Below, piece after piece: positions 10,632 to 19,635 of a stretch of 64,000 nucleotides of DNA. This DNA comes from Thermoanaerobacter ethanolicus JW 200 (GTDB lineage: Bacteria > Bacillota > Thermoanaerobacteria > Thermoanaerobacterales > Thermoanaerobacteraceae): positions 1,239,001 to 1,303,000 of the forward strand of contig NZ_CP033580.1 in NCBI RefSeq assembly GCF_003722315.1, given 5' to 3'. Both the position numbers and the translations under genes were made by a program. Every line of letters begins with the position of its first letter. The stretch's first letter is position 1. The notes beneath the pieces are model-generated. The model had not been told where the DNA came from. It saw nothing but the letters and a program-made list of their open reading frames with translations, and searched no databases.

Positions 10632-11735
10632 ATGTTAATACAGTGTACCAGAAAATTATTAAATGAGTTAAAGATAGATCCTTTACCTTACTCTGATGAA
10701 GACCCGTTATTTTGCTGGCATGCCAACTTAATAACTTTGAATCGAAGAAAGAGTGTGGCTCTTGTAAATGACAAAAACAGATATGTTGTAGTTTTATATA
10801 ATCTTAAAGCAAAAGATTTTAAAAAGCTGGATGAAATTATACAAGAAGGTATACGTAAAACCTTTTTAGCTGAACACATAAAAGAAGAAGTTGTAGAAGA
10901 GTATATGAGAAAGGCTAATGGTATTATATACGCTAAAACAAAGGATAAGTTTTCCGTAGCAAGAATGAATAAGTCTTGTGAGGTTGTAGGTTACGGTGAG
11001 GACTTATTGAAGGACAGATCTATTTTTCAAACTATTGTAAGTCGAAAAACAAATAGATATTTTATAGGGGATGGTAGAGGCGGATATATAAGACCTAGTG
11101 AGGAGATGTTTAAAGATTTGCAGGAATTTTGGGGCAAACCTATTTTTGGCAGTAAAGCTGTGAAAGTGAAAGCAAAGCTTGAGTTAGAACGACATAATGT
11201 ATGGAGAGAGTTGATAATCCCACTTAATATGACATTTCGTGAATTTCATAAAGCTTTACAAATAGTTTTTGGATGGAGAGATTATCATCTCCACGAATTC
11301 TATATTTATAGTGATGAGGTTTATAAGAATAGAGATTATAAGCCAGTTGTGCGATTAGTAGGCAATGAAGAAGCTTTTGATGTTCCTACAGAGATAGAGA
11401 CAAAACTTGAAAGGGATATAGTGTTGTCAGAATATATACCCTATTACAGGAAATTAAAATATATATACGATTTTGGAGCTAACTGGCAAATATATATTGA
11501 TGTAGAAGATGTTACAGAAAATTATGAACTAAATCATCCCGTCTGTCTTGACGGCGAAGGGGATGCCCCTCCTGAGGATATAGATGGAGAAACTGCTTAT
11601 GAAAACTTTCTTAAGGCTGTGGAGAATGTAAAGGCTTCCCAGAACTTCATGGTCAGAATAATAGCAGCAGCTAGAGGATACAGAGAGTTTGATATTGCCA
11701 TAGTGAATAATGAGCTTAAATGGTATTGTGTGTAG
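10632..11735 (+). CDS. pRiA4b ORF-3 family protein with DUF6933-like N-terminus
   Basis: A 367-residue protein of two parts. The N-terminal half (MLIQCTRKLLNELKI onwards) resembles DUF6933; the C-terminal half has the plasmid pRiA4b ORF-3 fold signature (VWRELIIPLNMTFREFHKALQIVFGWRDYHLHEF, then YDFGANWQIYI and PVCLDGEGDAPPED). The function of this family is not known. I chose the ATG at 10632 because GGAGGAGAGG lies directly upstream; the open frame to 10545 overlaps the promoter. It stands alone behind a TGTCGA-box promoter. Confidence 0.8.
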   Translation: MLIQCTRKLLNELKIDPLPYSDEDPLFCWHANLITLNRRKSVALVNDKNRYVVVLYNLKAKDFKKLDEIIQEGIRKTFLAEHIKEEVVEEYMRKANGIIYAKTKDKFSVARMNKSCEVVGYGEDLLKDRSIFQTIVSRKTNRYFIGDGRGGYIRPSEEMFKDLQEFWGKPIFGSKAVKVKAKLELERHNVWRELIIPLNMTFREFHKALQIVFGWRDYHLHEFYIYSDEVYKNRDYKPVVRLVGNEEAFDVPTEIETKLERDIVLSEYIPYYRKLKYIYDFGANWQIYIDVEDVTENYELNHPVCLDGEGDAPPEDIDGETAYENFLKAVENVKASQNFMVRIIAAARGYREFDIAIVNNELKWYCV

Positions 11736-11960
11736 TCTTGATTTTTTAGACCTTAAACCCCTAGTTGATGTTTATTTTACTTGTGATACTTTTAATATAA
11801 TGCTCGAAAATGATAAACTTCAAGTATCAAAAAAAAGCAATTTATATTTTCACAGAAAGTAAGGATTTGAAAGGAAATTTGTTAAAAATATCCGCATGAG
11901 AGTACCAAATTTTTTCAATAGTGCAACATTGCCAAAAGGAAGAATGTAAGGGGGAGAAAA

Positions 11961-12881
11961 ATGTTAGCCCGTTTTGTAGAGCAGGATAAAGAAATAAAAA
12001 AGCTTTTTTATCAGAAAATCAAAGAAAAAGAAGAAAGAGAAAAACAAAAACATCTAGACAAAATTAGTGAAGGTTTTTTTGGATGGCTTTTAGAGCCTAT
12101 TGCGGATGTTGCTTACACATGGAGGCGTATTTCCGAAAAAGAACAAGGAAGTAGTGGTGAAAATTCGGTAGGATGGGCATTGCATTTGTGGCTTCCAAGT
12201 AATGCAGTTGTTATAAATGATCTTGTTTTAGAAGTAGAACCTGACGAATTTATACAAATTGACCATCTTGTATTAAATACGAACGGAATTTTTGTATTAG
12301 AGACAAAATCATGGGATGGGGCTTTTTTAGGGGCAAAAGATAAGTGGCGTATGAAACAAGGTAATAAATGGGTTGAAGTTCAAAGCCCTACTAAGCAAAA
12401 TGAAAGGCATGTTAAATTGTTTAAAAAATGGTTAGAAGAAAATTTGCCTGATTTACATGAGAGAGTTAAAGATCATATATATCCAATTGTAATATTTAAA
12501 CGGGCTAAATGGGTGAAAGCTAAAGATTGCAGCATGCCTGTTGTTATTGGCGGAATGGAAGCTGTTGGAGAGATTAGAAAAGTAAAAGGGGGAAATATAT
12601 CTGAAGAGGATATTAATTTAATTATTGAAGCTGTAAAAAATGCTAAACCGTTAGATCATGAAGAATGGAAGAGAAAGCATAGTAAAAGGAAAGAAGAGGA
12701 TGAAAAAAGATACCAAGTTACAACAGGGAAAACTTCAAGTGGTAAAATGTATGTAAGGATTTTGGGAACAAAGGAAGATGCCCAAAAAGTTGCAGAGGAG
12801 TATAAAAACCAAAATTATACAATAAGCGAAATAAGGCAGGATAAAAAAGATAAAAACGTGTGGTTTTTTTATTATTGTTAA
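11961..12881 (+). CDS. NERD-domain (nuclease-related) protein
   Basis: 306 residues with a nuclease-related NERD domain at about 65-185: GENSVGWALHLWLPS, VVINDLVLEVEPDEFIQIDHLVLNTNGIFVLETKSWDGAF. The D-x(n)-ExK arrangement (QIDH, LETKSW) resembles PD-(D/E)xK-like nucleases. A basic, charged linker (about 235-255) leads to a small C-terminal domain ending WFFYYC. NERD proteins are often linked to DNA processing or defence, but the substrate is unknown. AAGGGGGA precedes the ATG. It lies between other accessory genes. Confidence 0.85.
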   Translation: MLARFVEQDKEIKKLFYQKIKEKEEREKQKHLDKISEGFFGWLLEPIADVAYTWRRISEKEQGSSGENSVGWALHLWLPSNAVVINDLVLEVEPDEFIQIDHLVLNTNGIFVLETKSWDGAFLGAKDKWRMKQGNKWVEVQSPTKQNERHVKLFKKWLEENLPDLHERVKDHIYPIVIFKRAKWVKAKDCSMPVVIGGMEAVGEIRKVKGGNISEEDINLIIEAVKNAKPLDHEEWKRKHSKRKEEDEKRYQVTTGKTSSGKMYVRILGTKEDAQKVAEEYKNQNYTISEIRQDKKDKNVWFFYYC

Positions 12882-12965
12882 AGCTTGAAAAATAGTAAAG
12901 ATGTTAGGTGAAGCTAAGTTATTAATATTATCCTCAGGGCTTTGCTGTGTTACACATTTTCATTT

Positions 12966-13030
12966 TTGTCGATATATGTCGAAATATTTTTAATATTTGT
13001 ATTGGTCTTTAGGAAATAAAATGGTAAAAT
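12966..13030 (+). promoter_or_regulatory. TGTCGA-box promoter module 3
   Basis: TTGTCGATA (12966 on) and ATGTCGAAA (12976-12984), -35 TTGGTC (13002-13007), 17-base spacer, -10 TAAAAT (13025-13030). The best preserved of the four modules; it drives the Rpn-type nuclease gene. Confidence 0.65.
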
Positions 13031-13137
13031 GAATACAGAATGAAAATTATTTAGAGACTTAGTAACAGCAATTATAAATTGTTATTCAAAACTTATCATT
13101 TATGAGATATAATAATATTAAGAAGGAGCAAAATGTC

Positions 13138-14220
13138 ATGAATGATAAAAATGTAAAGGAAGCTATTCACAATCAGCATGACAAAGGGTATAAATTTTTG
13201 TTATCCAGTAAGCGAGTGTTTATAGAGTTATTAAGAAGTTTTGTAAAACAGGAATGGGTAAATGATATAGACGAGGCAAATGTAGTTAAAGTAGATAAGT
13301 CATTTGTATTACAAGACTTTGCAGATAAAGAAGCAGACTTAGTTTACAGAGTAAAATTAAAAGAAAAAGAAGTTATATTTTATATATTGATGGAATTACA
13401 ATCTACAGTTGACTATCAAATGCCCTACAGATTACTTTTATATATGGTAGAGATATGGAGAAGCATACTAAAAGACATACCAAAAAAAGAATCAAGAAGG
13501 AAAGATTTTAAATTACCAGTTATAGTACCGATAGTATTGTACAACGGAGTCCGTAAGTGGACAGCAAAAACAAGCTACAAAGAAACACTAAATTCCTATG
13601 AAACCTTTGGAGAATATGCAGTAGATTTCAAATATATACTAATAGATGTAAATAGGTATACAAAAGAAGAATTATTAAAGTTAGAAAACTTAATAGCTTC
13701 TGTATTTTTATTGGAACAAAAAGTAGAATTTGAAGAAATAATGAAAAGGCTTAAGGAATTATCAGAGATATTAAATAACTTGGATAAAGATGAAATATTA
13801 TTATTTAAAGCATGGTTTAAAAAGATATTACTAGCTAGATTGCCGGAAGAAGAGCGAGAAAATATAGAGAGGATAATAGATGAAAACAAGGAGGTGAATA
13901 TAATGATATCAAATCTTGAAAAAACCATATTGCAAGAGATGAAAGAGCGTGAGAAAAGGGGTATTGAAAAAGGGATAAAAAAAGGGATAAAAAAAGGAAT
14001 AGAAAAAGGAATAGAAAAAGGAATAGAAAAAGGAATAGAAAAAGGCATGGAGAGGGGAATAGGAGTAACTGTTATTAAGTTATTAGAGAAGAAATTTGGA
14101 AATGTTCCGGAAGAATATGTAAAGAAAATAGATGGTGCAAACAGAGAAACATTGATGGCTATTGTTGATAATATATTTGAGATAGATAAAATAGAGGATT
14201 TAGGTAAGTTCTTGAAATAA
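13138..14220 (+). CDS. Rpn/YhgA-type PD-(D/E)xK nuclease
   Basis: About 360 residues of the Rpn (recombination-promoting nuclease) / transposase_31 family. The nuclease core shows KEADLVYRV and FYILMELQSTVDYQMPYRLLLY, giving the D, E and Q of the active site. A C-terminal region has the four-residue repeat K-G-I-E/K about eight times, then a helical tail. Rpn proteins cut DNA and can promote RecA-independent recombination. I chose the ATG at 13138 because GAAGGAG lies about 10 bases upstream; the longer frame from 13102 starts inside that leader. Confidence 0.88.
   Translation: MNDKNVKEAIHNQHDKGYKFLLSSKRVFIELLRSFVKQEWVNDIDEANVVKVDKSFVLQDFADKEADLVYRVKLKEKEVIFYILMELQSTVDYQMPYRLLLYMVEIWRSILKDIPKKESRRKDFKLPVIVPIVLYNGVRKWTAKTSYKETLNSYETFGEYAVDFKYILIDVNRYTKEELLKLENLIASVFLLEQKVEFEEIMKRLKELSEILNNLDKDEILLFKAWFKKILLARLPEEERENIERIIDENKEVNIMISNLEKTILQEMKEREKRGIEKGIKKGIKKGIEKGIEKGIEKGIEKGMERGIGVTVIKLLEKKFGNVPEEYVKKIDGANRETLMAIVDNIFEIDKIEDLGKFLK
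13961..14048 (+). repeat. 12-base tandem repeat encoding K-G-I-E
   Basis: Units of the type GGAATAGAAAAA repeat in tandem, with variants GGGATAAAAAAA at the left side. Four consecutive units are identical. Loss or gain of units keeps the reading frame, so repeat number can vary without breaking the nuclease. Confidence 0.85.
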
Positions 14221-14276
14221 AGGTACTATGAAAAGTAGTGTCTTTATTTTTTTTGGTAACAGATCTATATTAGAAT

Positions 14277-14471
14277 TTGAAGGAAGAGTTAATGGTGGTA
14301 AGCTTTGCAACAGTAACTGTTAAATCTTTTTTGCCAAGAAGAGTTTATACGTACGCTTATTGTAACACTTGGCATAGAAAAGAGCAGGTTGATAGTACAA
14401 GTAATAAATGGAAGTTAGGAGATGCGTGGAAGCTTATGGATGAATTAGCTGATGAATGGATAAATACATGA
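14277..14471 (+). CDS. Possible small remnant ORF
   Basis: A 64-codon frame starting at TTG (or ATG at 14292), ending KLGDAWKLMDELADEWINT. I do not recognise it. The AGGAAGAG before the ATG is weak support. It may be the tail of an eroded gene between the Rpn nuclease and IS-A copy 2; the rest of 14221-14577 holds only AT-rich sequence and the palindrome at 14535. Confidence 0.25.
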   Translation: MKEELMVVSFATVTVKSFLPRRVYTYAYCNTWHRKEQVDSTSNKWKLGDAWKLMDELADEWINT

Positions 14472-14534
14472 TATCTTGCAGAATAATAATAGACAATTTG
14501 GTAGACATGAAAAAACAAATCTGTTGCTATAATA

Positions 14535-14571
14535 TTACTAACTCTAAAGTTAGTAACTTTAGAGTTAGTAA
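14535..14571. repeat. Perfect 37-base palindrome
   Basis: TTACTAACTCTAAAGTTA (14535-14552), a single G, then TAACTTTAGAGTTAGTAA (14554-14571) as its exact inverse complement. Each arm also contains an internal near-palindrome (CTAAAGTTAG). No T run follows, so it is not a typical terminator. It lies seven bases from the left end of IS-A copy 2. Confidence 0.85.
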
Positions 14572-14781
14572 TTTATATAGGGATGTGCAAAATTAATAAA
14601 AATAATCACGATCAAAAACCAGAATATGTATGATATACAATATATAGTAATCAAAACTGACAATAAAACATAAAGAAAGTGGTAAGGGAAAAGAAAAGAC
14701 AAAAAGAGGAGCTAAAAAAGGGCATAAATATCCTGTAGAAGTCAAATGTTAAAAAATGGCATGAACTAAATTCAGTAAAAG

Positions 14782-16059
14782 TTAAGCCGATTGCATCAGA
14801 CCAATAAGGGACTTAAACTCATCAAATTTACCCAGTTTAATAGCTACAATAGCGACAGTAAGCAAAGTAATATGGCCAAAAGTATTAAGGTTGCTGACAG
14901 AATTAATATTTCTAACATAAGCTTTTTCAAAATCTAGAGCTTTAAAGCGGGAATTATATCTTTCTGATTCAATCCTCAATTTATAGACAGCCTTAAAATA
15001 TAGGGAGTCTCTATTAATAGAGGACCTATAATCAGAAGATATAATAGCATACTTAGTACAGCCTCTATGCTTTTTGCCATTAAAATATTTAGGATGCTGA
15101 ATAGGGCAGGCAGAGTCATCTTTAGAATTACAGAACTTGCAAACAAATTTTTGCTTAATAAAACCATCAAAATATTGCTTGCCGTCTTTGAGCATTTTAA
15201 TACCTGCTTCACAAACCATATAACCATCATCAGTCAGTGGGGGATTTTTAGAATTACGCTTGTTAAGAGGAATAAAACAATGACCATGGAGAGTATCTCT
15301 AACAAAATTATAAACTCTCTTAACATCATACCCCTTATCGGCAATAAAATTAACATACTTAAGGTTAAACCACTTATTAGTCTTCTCAAGCAAAGATAAA
15401 GCGACTTCAAAATCAGGGGCATCAGCGGGGGTAGTAGTTTCAGCGATGGGTAAACCAGAGATAGCATCAACAATAATGTGATTTTTATAGCCCCAATAAA
15501 ACTTATAGCGTTTATTAGAAGAATCATTAGAAGCAGAATAAACGCCTAATTTACAATCCTTATCAGACTTAGGCTGATTATCTTTAGAGAATTTATTTTT
15601 AGAAAAAGACTTAGGGTTATTTAACTTAGTGTTAGCTTTAATAGGGGTAGAGTCCATGGAAATAAACTCACCAGAGATAATGCCCATATTTTTGAGGATA
15701 TTGACTTGATTTTGAAAGATAGAGGTCAAATAATCATGAGAGAACTCATTAATAAAACGGCGGAAAGTCCAATAAGAAGGAAGAGGTTTAAGGATGTTAA
15801 AGCCACAAAGATGAGCAATGATAAGATTATTGCGGAGATAATCTAAAAGGTCAGAAATTGTACCGAATCTTTCAGCTTTCATAACAATAAAAGCTCTAAA
15901 CATTGCATGATGAGAATAACCCTTACGGCCAGGACTAGAGGAAGGGAATTCAGGTATTGAAGACAAGTCTAGATTTTTAAACATAGAAGAATAGAAATCA
16001 ATTTTAGACAGAGAAGTAAAGAGTTCAGGTATATTTAAAAGTAATTGAAGCTGGTACAT
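14782..16059 (-). CDS. IS-A transposase, complete
   Basis: 425 residues, DDE transposase. The catalytic motifs are MDSTPIKANTK (first Asp near 148), FIADKGYDVKRVY (second Asp near 245) and a C-terminal ESERYNSRFKALDFEKAYVRN (Glu). A cysteine-containing insert (KFVCKFCNSKDDSACP) occurs before the last motif, as in IS1182-like enzymes. The frame is open, but its promoter side has been separated by the nested IS, so expression from its own promoter is unlikely. Confidence 0.9.
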   Translation of the reverse strand: MYQLQLLLNIPELFTSLSKIDFYSSMFKNLDLSSIPEFPSSSPGRKGYSHHAMFRAFIVMKAERFGTISDLLDYLRNNLIIAHLCGFNILKPLPSYWTFRRFINEFSHDYLTSIFQNQVNILKNMGIISGEFISMDSTPIKANTKLNNPKSFSKNKFSKDNQPKSDKDCKLGVYSASNDSSNKRYKFYWGYKNHIIVDAISGLPIAETTTPADAPDFEVALSLLEKTNKWFNLKYVNFIADKGYDVKRVYNFVRDTLHGHCFIPLNKRNSKNPPLTDDGYMVCEAGIKMLKDGKQYFDGFIKQKFVCKFCNSKDDSACPIQHPKYFNGKKHRGCTKYAIISSDYRSSINRDSLYFKAVYKLRIESERYNSRFKALDFEKAYVRNINSVSNLNTFGHITLLTVAIVAIKLGKFDEFKSLIGLMQSA

Positions 16060-16154
16060 GTAGGATTTCCCCCTCCTTAAAAAATATTTTTATATAGGTC
16101 TTTGCAGAATCCCAAAATCCTTATGGATTAAGGGATTCTGCTATATATTTTCAA

Positions 16155-16225
16155 AGGAATTCCTCCACTTTCGTCGAATTTATATAGAGAACCAAATCCC
16201 AAAAAGAAATGGAGGAAATCCTATG
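16155..16225 (+). promoter_or_regulatory. RBS-sequestering leader hairpin of the IS4-type element
   Basis: AGGAATTCCTCCA (16155-16167) pairs, with one mismatch, with TGGAGGAAATCCT (16210-16222). The second arm is the Shine-Dalgarno region and touches the ATG at 16223. The 42-base loop is AT-rich (CGTCGAATTTATATAGAG) and may contain the internal promoter. Confidence 0.6.
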
Positions 16226-17641
16226 AAAATCAAAGCTAAACAACTTTCTCTCTCCGATATTTACGATGATGTTCAATCCTTCTTTGAAGAAGATAAACCC
16301 AAGTTTATTAAACTCTTTGATTCCTTTATTGATTTATCTGAACTTATTCCACCTTCTTTTTACGCCCATTATTATTCTCACTTCGGGCGTCATAGGGATT
16401 TTTCTCTTGAATCTATGCTCACTTCTTTGATTATCCAAAAAATTCTCTCTATCCCTACTGTTCAACTCCTTGTCCATGTTCTTAAGCTCTCTAAAGAATT
16501 AAGAGAGCTTTGTGGCTTTAAAAGAGTCCCTCATCCTTCTCAATTCTCTAGATTTAAATCCATTTTCCTCAAAGATTTGGAGAATTTCTTCAATAATCTT
16601 GTTAATTTAACTGAGCCTATTTGTCAGGCTATTAATCCTTCACTTTCTAATATCCTCATCGCTGATACTACTGGCTTTCAACCTTATGTCAGAGAAAATA
16701 ATCCTAAGTTCTTTGATTCCCTTTATAGAAATATTAAAAAGTTCTCTAAATCTAATCCTGATTTTGATGCCCACTCTTATGCTTGTTCTAAAATGCCTAA
16801 GTTCGCTCACTCTAATCCTGATGCTAAATTCTCTTATATTAATGGCCATTATTGTTACTCTATCAAAGCTACCATCCTCACTAATGGCTTAGGCATTATT
16901 CAGCATATTAGTTTCTATGACGATGATTCTTTAAATGTCAATACTGCTAAATCTGCTGCCGAGTCTAAAGATTTGTACGATTCTAAAACTTTAATCCCTT
17001 CTCTTAAGGAATTCTTTAATTTACATCCTAATTTCTCTTATAGATACTTCTTAGGTGACGCTGGGTTTGATTCTTTTGATAATTACAAATACTTGTTCTC
17101 AGAGCATGGCATAATCCCTATTATCCCTATTAACCCTCGAAATTCTAAAAACTTACCTCAGCCTACTTTTAACTCTGATGGTATCCCTACCTGCCCCCGT
17201 GACCCTTCTCTTAAAATGTCCTATGATGGCATCGTCCGGGAAAAAGGTAGAACTACCAGAATTAAATGGCTTTGCCCTATGTCCAAAAAAGTTAGACTAA
17301 ACGGTAAAACTACTTATATCCTTCAATGTGATAACCCCTGTACCTCTTCTAAATGCGGCAGAATATTCTATACTACCCTTGATATTGATTTTAGAAAAAA
17401 CACTGTTGTCCCTCGTAACTCTAAAAAGTGGTCCAAACTTTATGAAAAACGCCCTATTATTGAAAAATCTATTTCTCTTTTAAAAAGTTCTATCGCTGTT
17501 GATAGCTTTAAACTCATAAATACCAGGTCAATCAAAGCTGATGTTTTTCTTGGGGCTATCACTCAACATATTGGTTTAATTATTACTGCAAAACTTGGTA
17601 CTTTTGAACATCCTTTATCTTTGAAAAAACTTTTGGCTTGA
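16223..17641 (+). CDS. IS4-type transposase
   Basis: 472 residues. DDE residues lie in LIADTTGFQPY, FLGDAGFDSFDNY and YEKRPIIEKSISLLK. The last is an exact Y-x2-R-x3-E-x6-K signature, diagnostic of the IS4 family. Cysteines (CPMSKK, CDNPCTSSKCG) form a probable metal-binding insert. Codon use is more C/T-rich than the neighbours (many CTT/CCT/TCT codons), suggesting recent arrival. Confidence 0.92.
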   Translation: MKIKAKQLSLSDIYDDVQSFFEEDKPKFIKLFDSFIDLSELIPPSFYAHYYSHFGRHRDFSLESMLTSLIIQKILSIPTVQLLVHVLKLSKELRELCGFKRVPHPSQFSRFKSIFLKDLENFFNNLVNLTEPICQAINPSLSNILIADTTGFQPYVRENNPKFFDSLYRNIKKFSKSNPDFDAHSYACSKMPKFAHSNPDAKFSYINGHYCYSIKATILTNGLGIIQHISFYDDDSLNVNTAKSAAESKDLYDSKTLIPSLKEFFNLHPNFSYRYFLGDAGFDSFDNYKYLFSEHGIIPIIPINPRNSKNLPQPTFNSDGIPTCPRDPSLKMSYDGIVREKGRTTRIKWLCPMSKKVRLNGKTTYILQCDNPCTSSKCGRIFYTTLDIDFRKNTVVPRNSKKWSKLYEKRPIIEKSISLLKSSIAVDSFKLINTRSIKADVFLGAITQHIGLIITAKLGTFEHPLSLKKLLA

Positions 17642-18009
17642 TAACTTGTTCTTATGGTTTGATTCGTTTGTCACCTTTTTACATTAAAAAGGTGTGTTAG
17701 GTATTGTCTTTTTTGAATTTGTATCTTTCTTCCATTTCTCTTTTCCCCTCTTGAGCGTGCCTTTAAAATGTAATTTCTTTATTTTGTTCCTTGTAATGTA
17801 ACTTTTTTACTCTAATATTTATCTCATTTTGCAATCACCTAAAATATTTTTATACGGTATATATAATAATTCGACAAATGGGAGGGGAAATCCTACATAA
17901 AAGATAAAAAATTCAAGAGTGATAGGAAAAAAGTATGTCTGTAGAATGGCTTAAATGAAGGCTTCTGAATTTTGCACAAGTCTAAATTTATAAGTTAATG
18001 AGGTGAATT

Positions 18010-18187
18010 TAATGTTTATTGGTAAGAGAATATGAACTTGAAACATTAAACAAACTTGAAGACGTGTAGGAAAAACTACATTACTGACCGAGTTTTGTAA
18101 AGATAAACCATCAATATGAATCACGGGAAAAAGCGTTTCTCTTTTTGGCTCAACAGGCGGAGGACAAACGGCTAAAATCTTCATAAG
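18010..18187 (+). pseudogene. Archaeal-type AAA ATPase, N-terminal remnant
   Basis: Beginning at an ATG after GAGGTGAATTTA, the sequence reads in shifting frames MFIG..REYELETLNKLED..VGKTTLLTEFCKDKPSI, the start of PF01637-type ATPases with the middle of the Walker A region deleted. The following bases read YESREKAFLFLAQQAEDKRLKSS and stop. At least two indels separate the pieces. It starts 24 bases from the IS-A right end. Confidence 0.55.
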
Positions 18188-18235
18188 TATAAACTTCTTT
18201 TCTTTTTGGCAAAGACATAATTGGCACTCCTCATA

Positions 18236-18430
18236 ATTTTTCCCATACTAAGTTTGACATTTTAATAGCTTTTATATTCTGTACTTTCATAGAGAAATTC
18301 CTTCTTGATTTCATTATATTATACATATACTATACATGCAACAGAATATAGTTTTGGTATCCGGCGTTCCAAAATGGGCTTACATTATTTTTGTCAGGAC
18401 GTGTCGAATTTTCTTAATATTTGCACAGGA
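18236..18430. repeat. Intergenic direct repeat, copy 1
   Basis: About 190 bases resemble 21160-21343, including CTAAGTTTGACATTTT, AGCTTTTATATTCTGT, TATACATGCAACAGAATATA and TTATTTTTGTCAGG followed by a TGTCGAA box. This copy lacks the -35/-10 that follows in the other copy. No gene is evident in 18188-18581. Confidence 0.75.
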
Positions 18431-18581
18431 AAAAGATAGGGGGACGTTTGGCCTATCTTATAACTGTATTAAGATATATCCATATATACCCATCACCCCG
18501 CCGTACCACCTTGCTAAATACAATTTCAGCAATATCATATATTACCTTGAAAATAAGTAAGAGCAGATAAAATCCTGCTCC

Positions 18582-19595
18582 CTATCTAAAGTTTACAAAT
18601 TCTTCTATGAAATAATCAATCGCATTTAATCGGCTCTTTATATACAAACCAATTTTAGTCCTTTCACACAAATCAACTAATAAATGAAATAAATACTCAT
18701 CTCTTACAAATATTTTCTTTGGTTTACCCATATTTAAAATATATGGAATTACCATATCAAAAACATATTGTACTTCATTATCTTCTGGAGAAAGAATATG
18801 TTGATCTATTATCATCCCTGATTTAGAATCAGCAAGAATACAAATTCTCCCTGCAATTGGTCTATCATATTCTTTATCTCTAATTATGGTATTCAAGTAC
18901 GCTATATCAACTTCTATTTCGGCAGAAGTAGTTGTTTGCTTTGCCATTCTTGATAAAAGAAGCTCATCTTTTAATATAGGGATTAAATATTTTCTTTGGG
19001 GTAACAAAAGGGGAGCTGCTAAAGTAACCCATTGATTTTTTTGCTCATCGTATTTATGAACTAAAGTTTCTCCCTCTTCGAAGTTAACTACAATATCTTC
19101 TTCAATGTAATTTTTTAGTGTTTGTAATAAATGTCTCATTATTGCTGTCTGTTTTAATACTTCTTCTTTATTCAAAATATAAGGAGCATATCCTTTCTTG
19201 AAAGATCTAAAATAGATCCAGTTATTCCTACCTCTAAACTTCAATCCCAGGTCTTTTACAATTTGCAATTCTTCTTTAAACAACTCTTCTCTATCCCCAA
19301 AATAGCATATAATTACATTATCTTCTTGAAATCGCTGAATTTGCTGTGGTGGCATATCAGTAGTCTCAATAATTTTGTAAAAATTATCCAAAGCATCAAA
19401 CCCAAAATAAAAACCTATACCGTAAAATTCTCCTCCTCTTCCCATTACACTACAATATACTGGTTCTTCATTTTCTGGCAAAATTAATGTTATTATATCT
19501 ACATCCCAAAAATATTTCCAAGGATTTAATTCCTTTATTTTAACAGTTACCTCATACAATTCTTTCCACTCTTCTAATGTCGCTTTTTCTTTCAT
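18582..19595 (-). CDS. Conserved hypothetical protein (DUF7309/DUF6930-like)
   Basis: 337 residues, soluble, no signal peptide. An N-terminal domain (LNPWKYFWDVDIITLILPENEEPVYCSVMGRGGEFYGIGFYFGFDAL) is followed by a linker and a C-terminal alpha/beta domain (IEVDIAYLNTIIRDKEYDRPIAGRICILADSKSGMIIDQHILSPED). I think this matches a two-domain DUF7309-DUF6930 family, but I am not sure of the numbers. Function unknown. It follows htpX on the same strand after a gap of 40 bases and could be its operon partner, although its position upstream in the reading direction is downstream of lemA-htpX transcription. Confidence 0.7.
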   Translation of the reverse strand: MKEKATLEEWKELYEVTVKIKELNPWKYFWDVDIITLILPENEEPVYCSVMGRGGEFYGIGFYFGFDALDNFYKIIETTDMPPQQIQRFQEDNVIICYFGDREELFKEELQIVKDLGLKFRGRNNWIYFRSFKKGYAPYILNKEEVLKQTAIMRHLLQTLKNYIEEDIVVNFEEGETLVHKYDEQKNQWVTLAAPLLLPQRKYLIPILKDELLLSRMAKQTTTSAEIEVDIAYLNTIIRDKEYDRPIAGRICILADSKSGMIIDQHILSPEDNEVQYVFDMVIPYILNMGKPKKIFVRDEYLFHLLVDLCERTKIGLYIKSRLNAIDYFIEEFVNFR

Positions 19596-19635
19596 TACTA
19601 TTTACACCCTTCCTTATAAAATTTTCTTATGTCTT

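Larger units (their letters stand above)
16095..17841 (+). mobile_element. IS4-type element nested in IS-A
   Basis: Imperfect terminal repeats TAGGTCTTTGCAGAAT (16095-16110) and ATTTTGCAATCACCTA (17826-17841). The flanks carry a 13-base direct repeat AAATATTTTTATA (16082-16094 and 17842-17854), which fits the long target duplications of IS4 and IS231-like elements. Length is 1747 bases. Hairpins near both ends (GCAGAATCCC/GGGATTCTGC at 16104-16141, CACCTTTTT/AAAAAGGTG at 17672-17694) could block read-through. Confidence 0.88.
14578..17985 (-). mobile_element. IS-A copy 2, interrupted by a nested IS4-type element
   Basis: Imperfect terminal repeats TAGGGATGTGCAAAATT (14578-14594) and AATTTTGCACAAGTCTA (17969-17985). 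The transposase end matches copy 1 at the start of the window through 16094, and the far end matches again from 17842. Without the nested element and one target copy the IS would be about 1.65 kb. The nested element splits the leader hairpin: one arm is at 16059-16076 and the other at 17881-17897. Confidence 0.8.

Noticed and set aside
13596-14048. Minus-strand frame with repeated FSIPFSIP
   Set aside because: It is the antisense of the K-G-I-E repeat of the Rpn nuclease gene.
13961-14048. Regular repeats that could suggest a small CRISPR array
   Set aside because: The units are contiguous 12-mers without spacers and encode a peptide repeat.
16640-16892. Short frames on both strands inside the IS4-type transposase
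   Set aside because: They are shadows caused by the T/C-rich codon use of the transposase gene.
18336-18560. Plus-strand frame of 74 codons
   Set aside because: It starts within the duplicated intergenic repeat, has no ribosome site and does not exist in the other copy.
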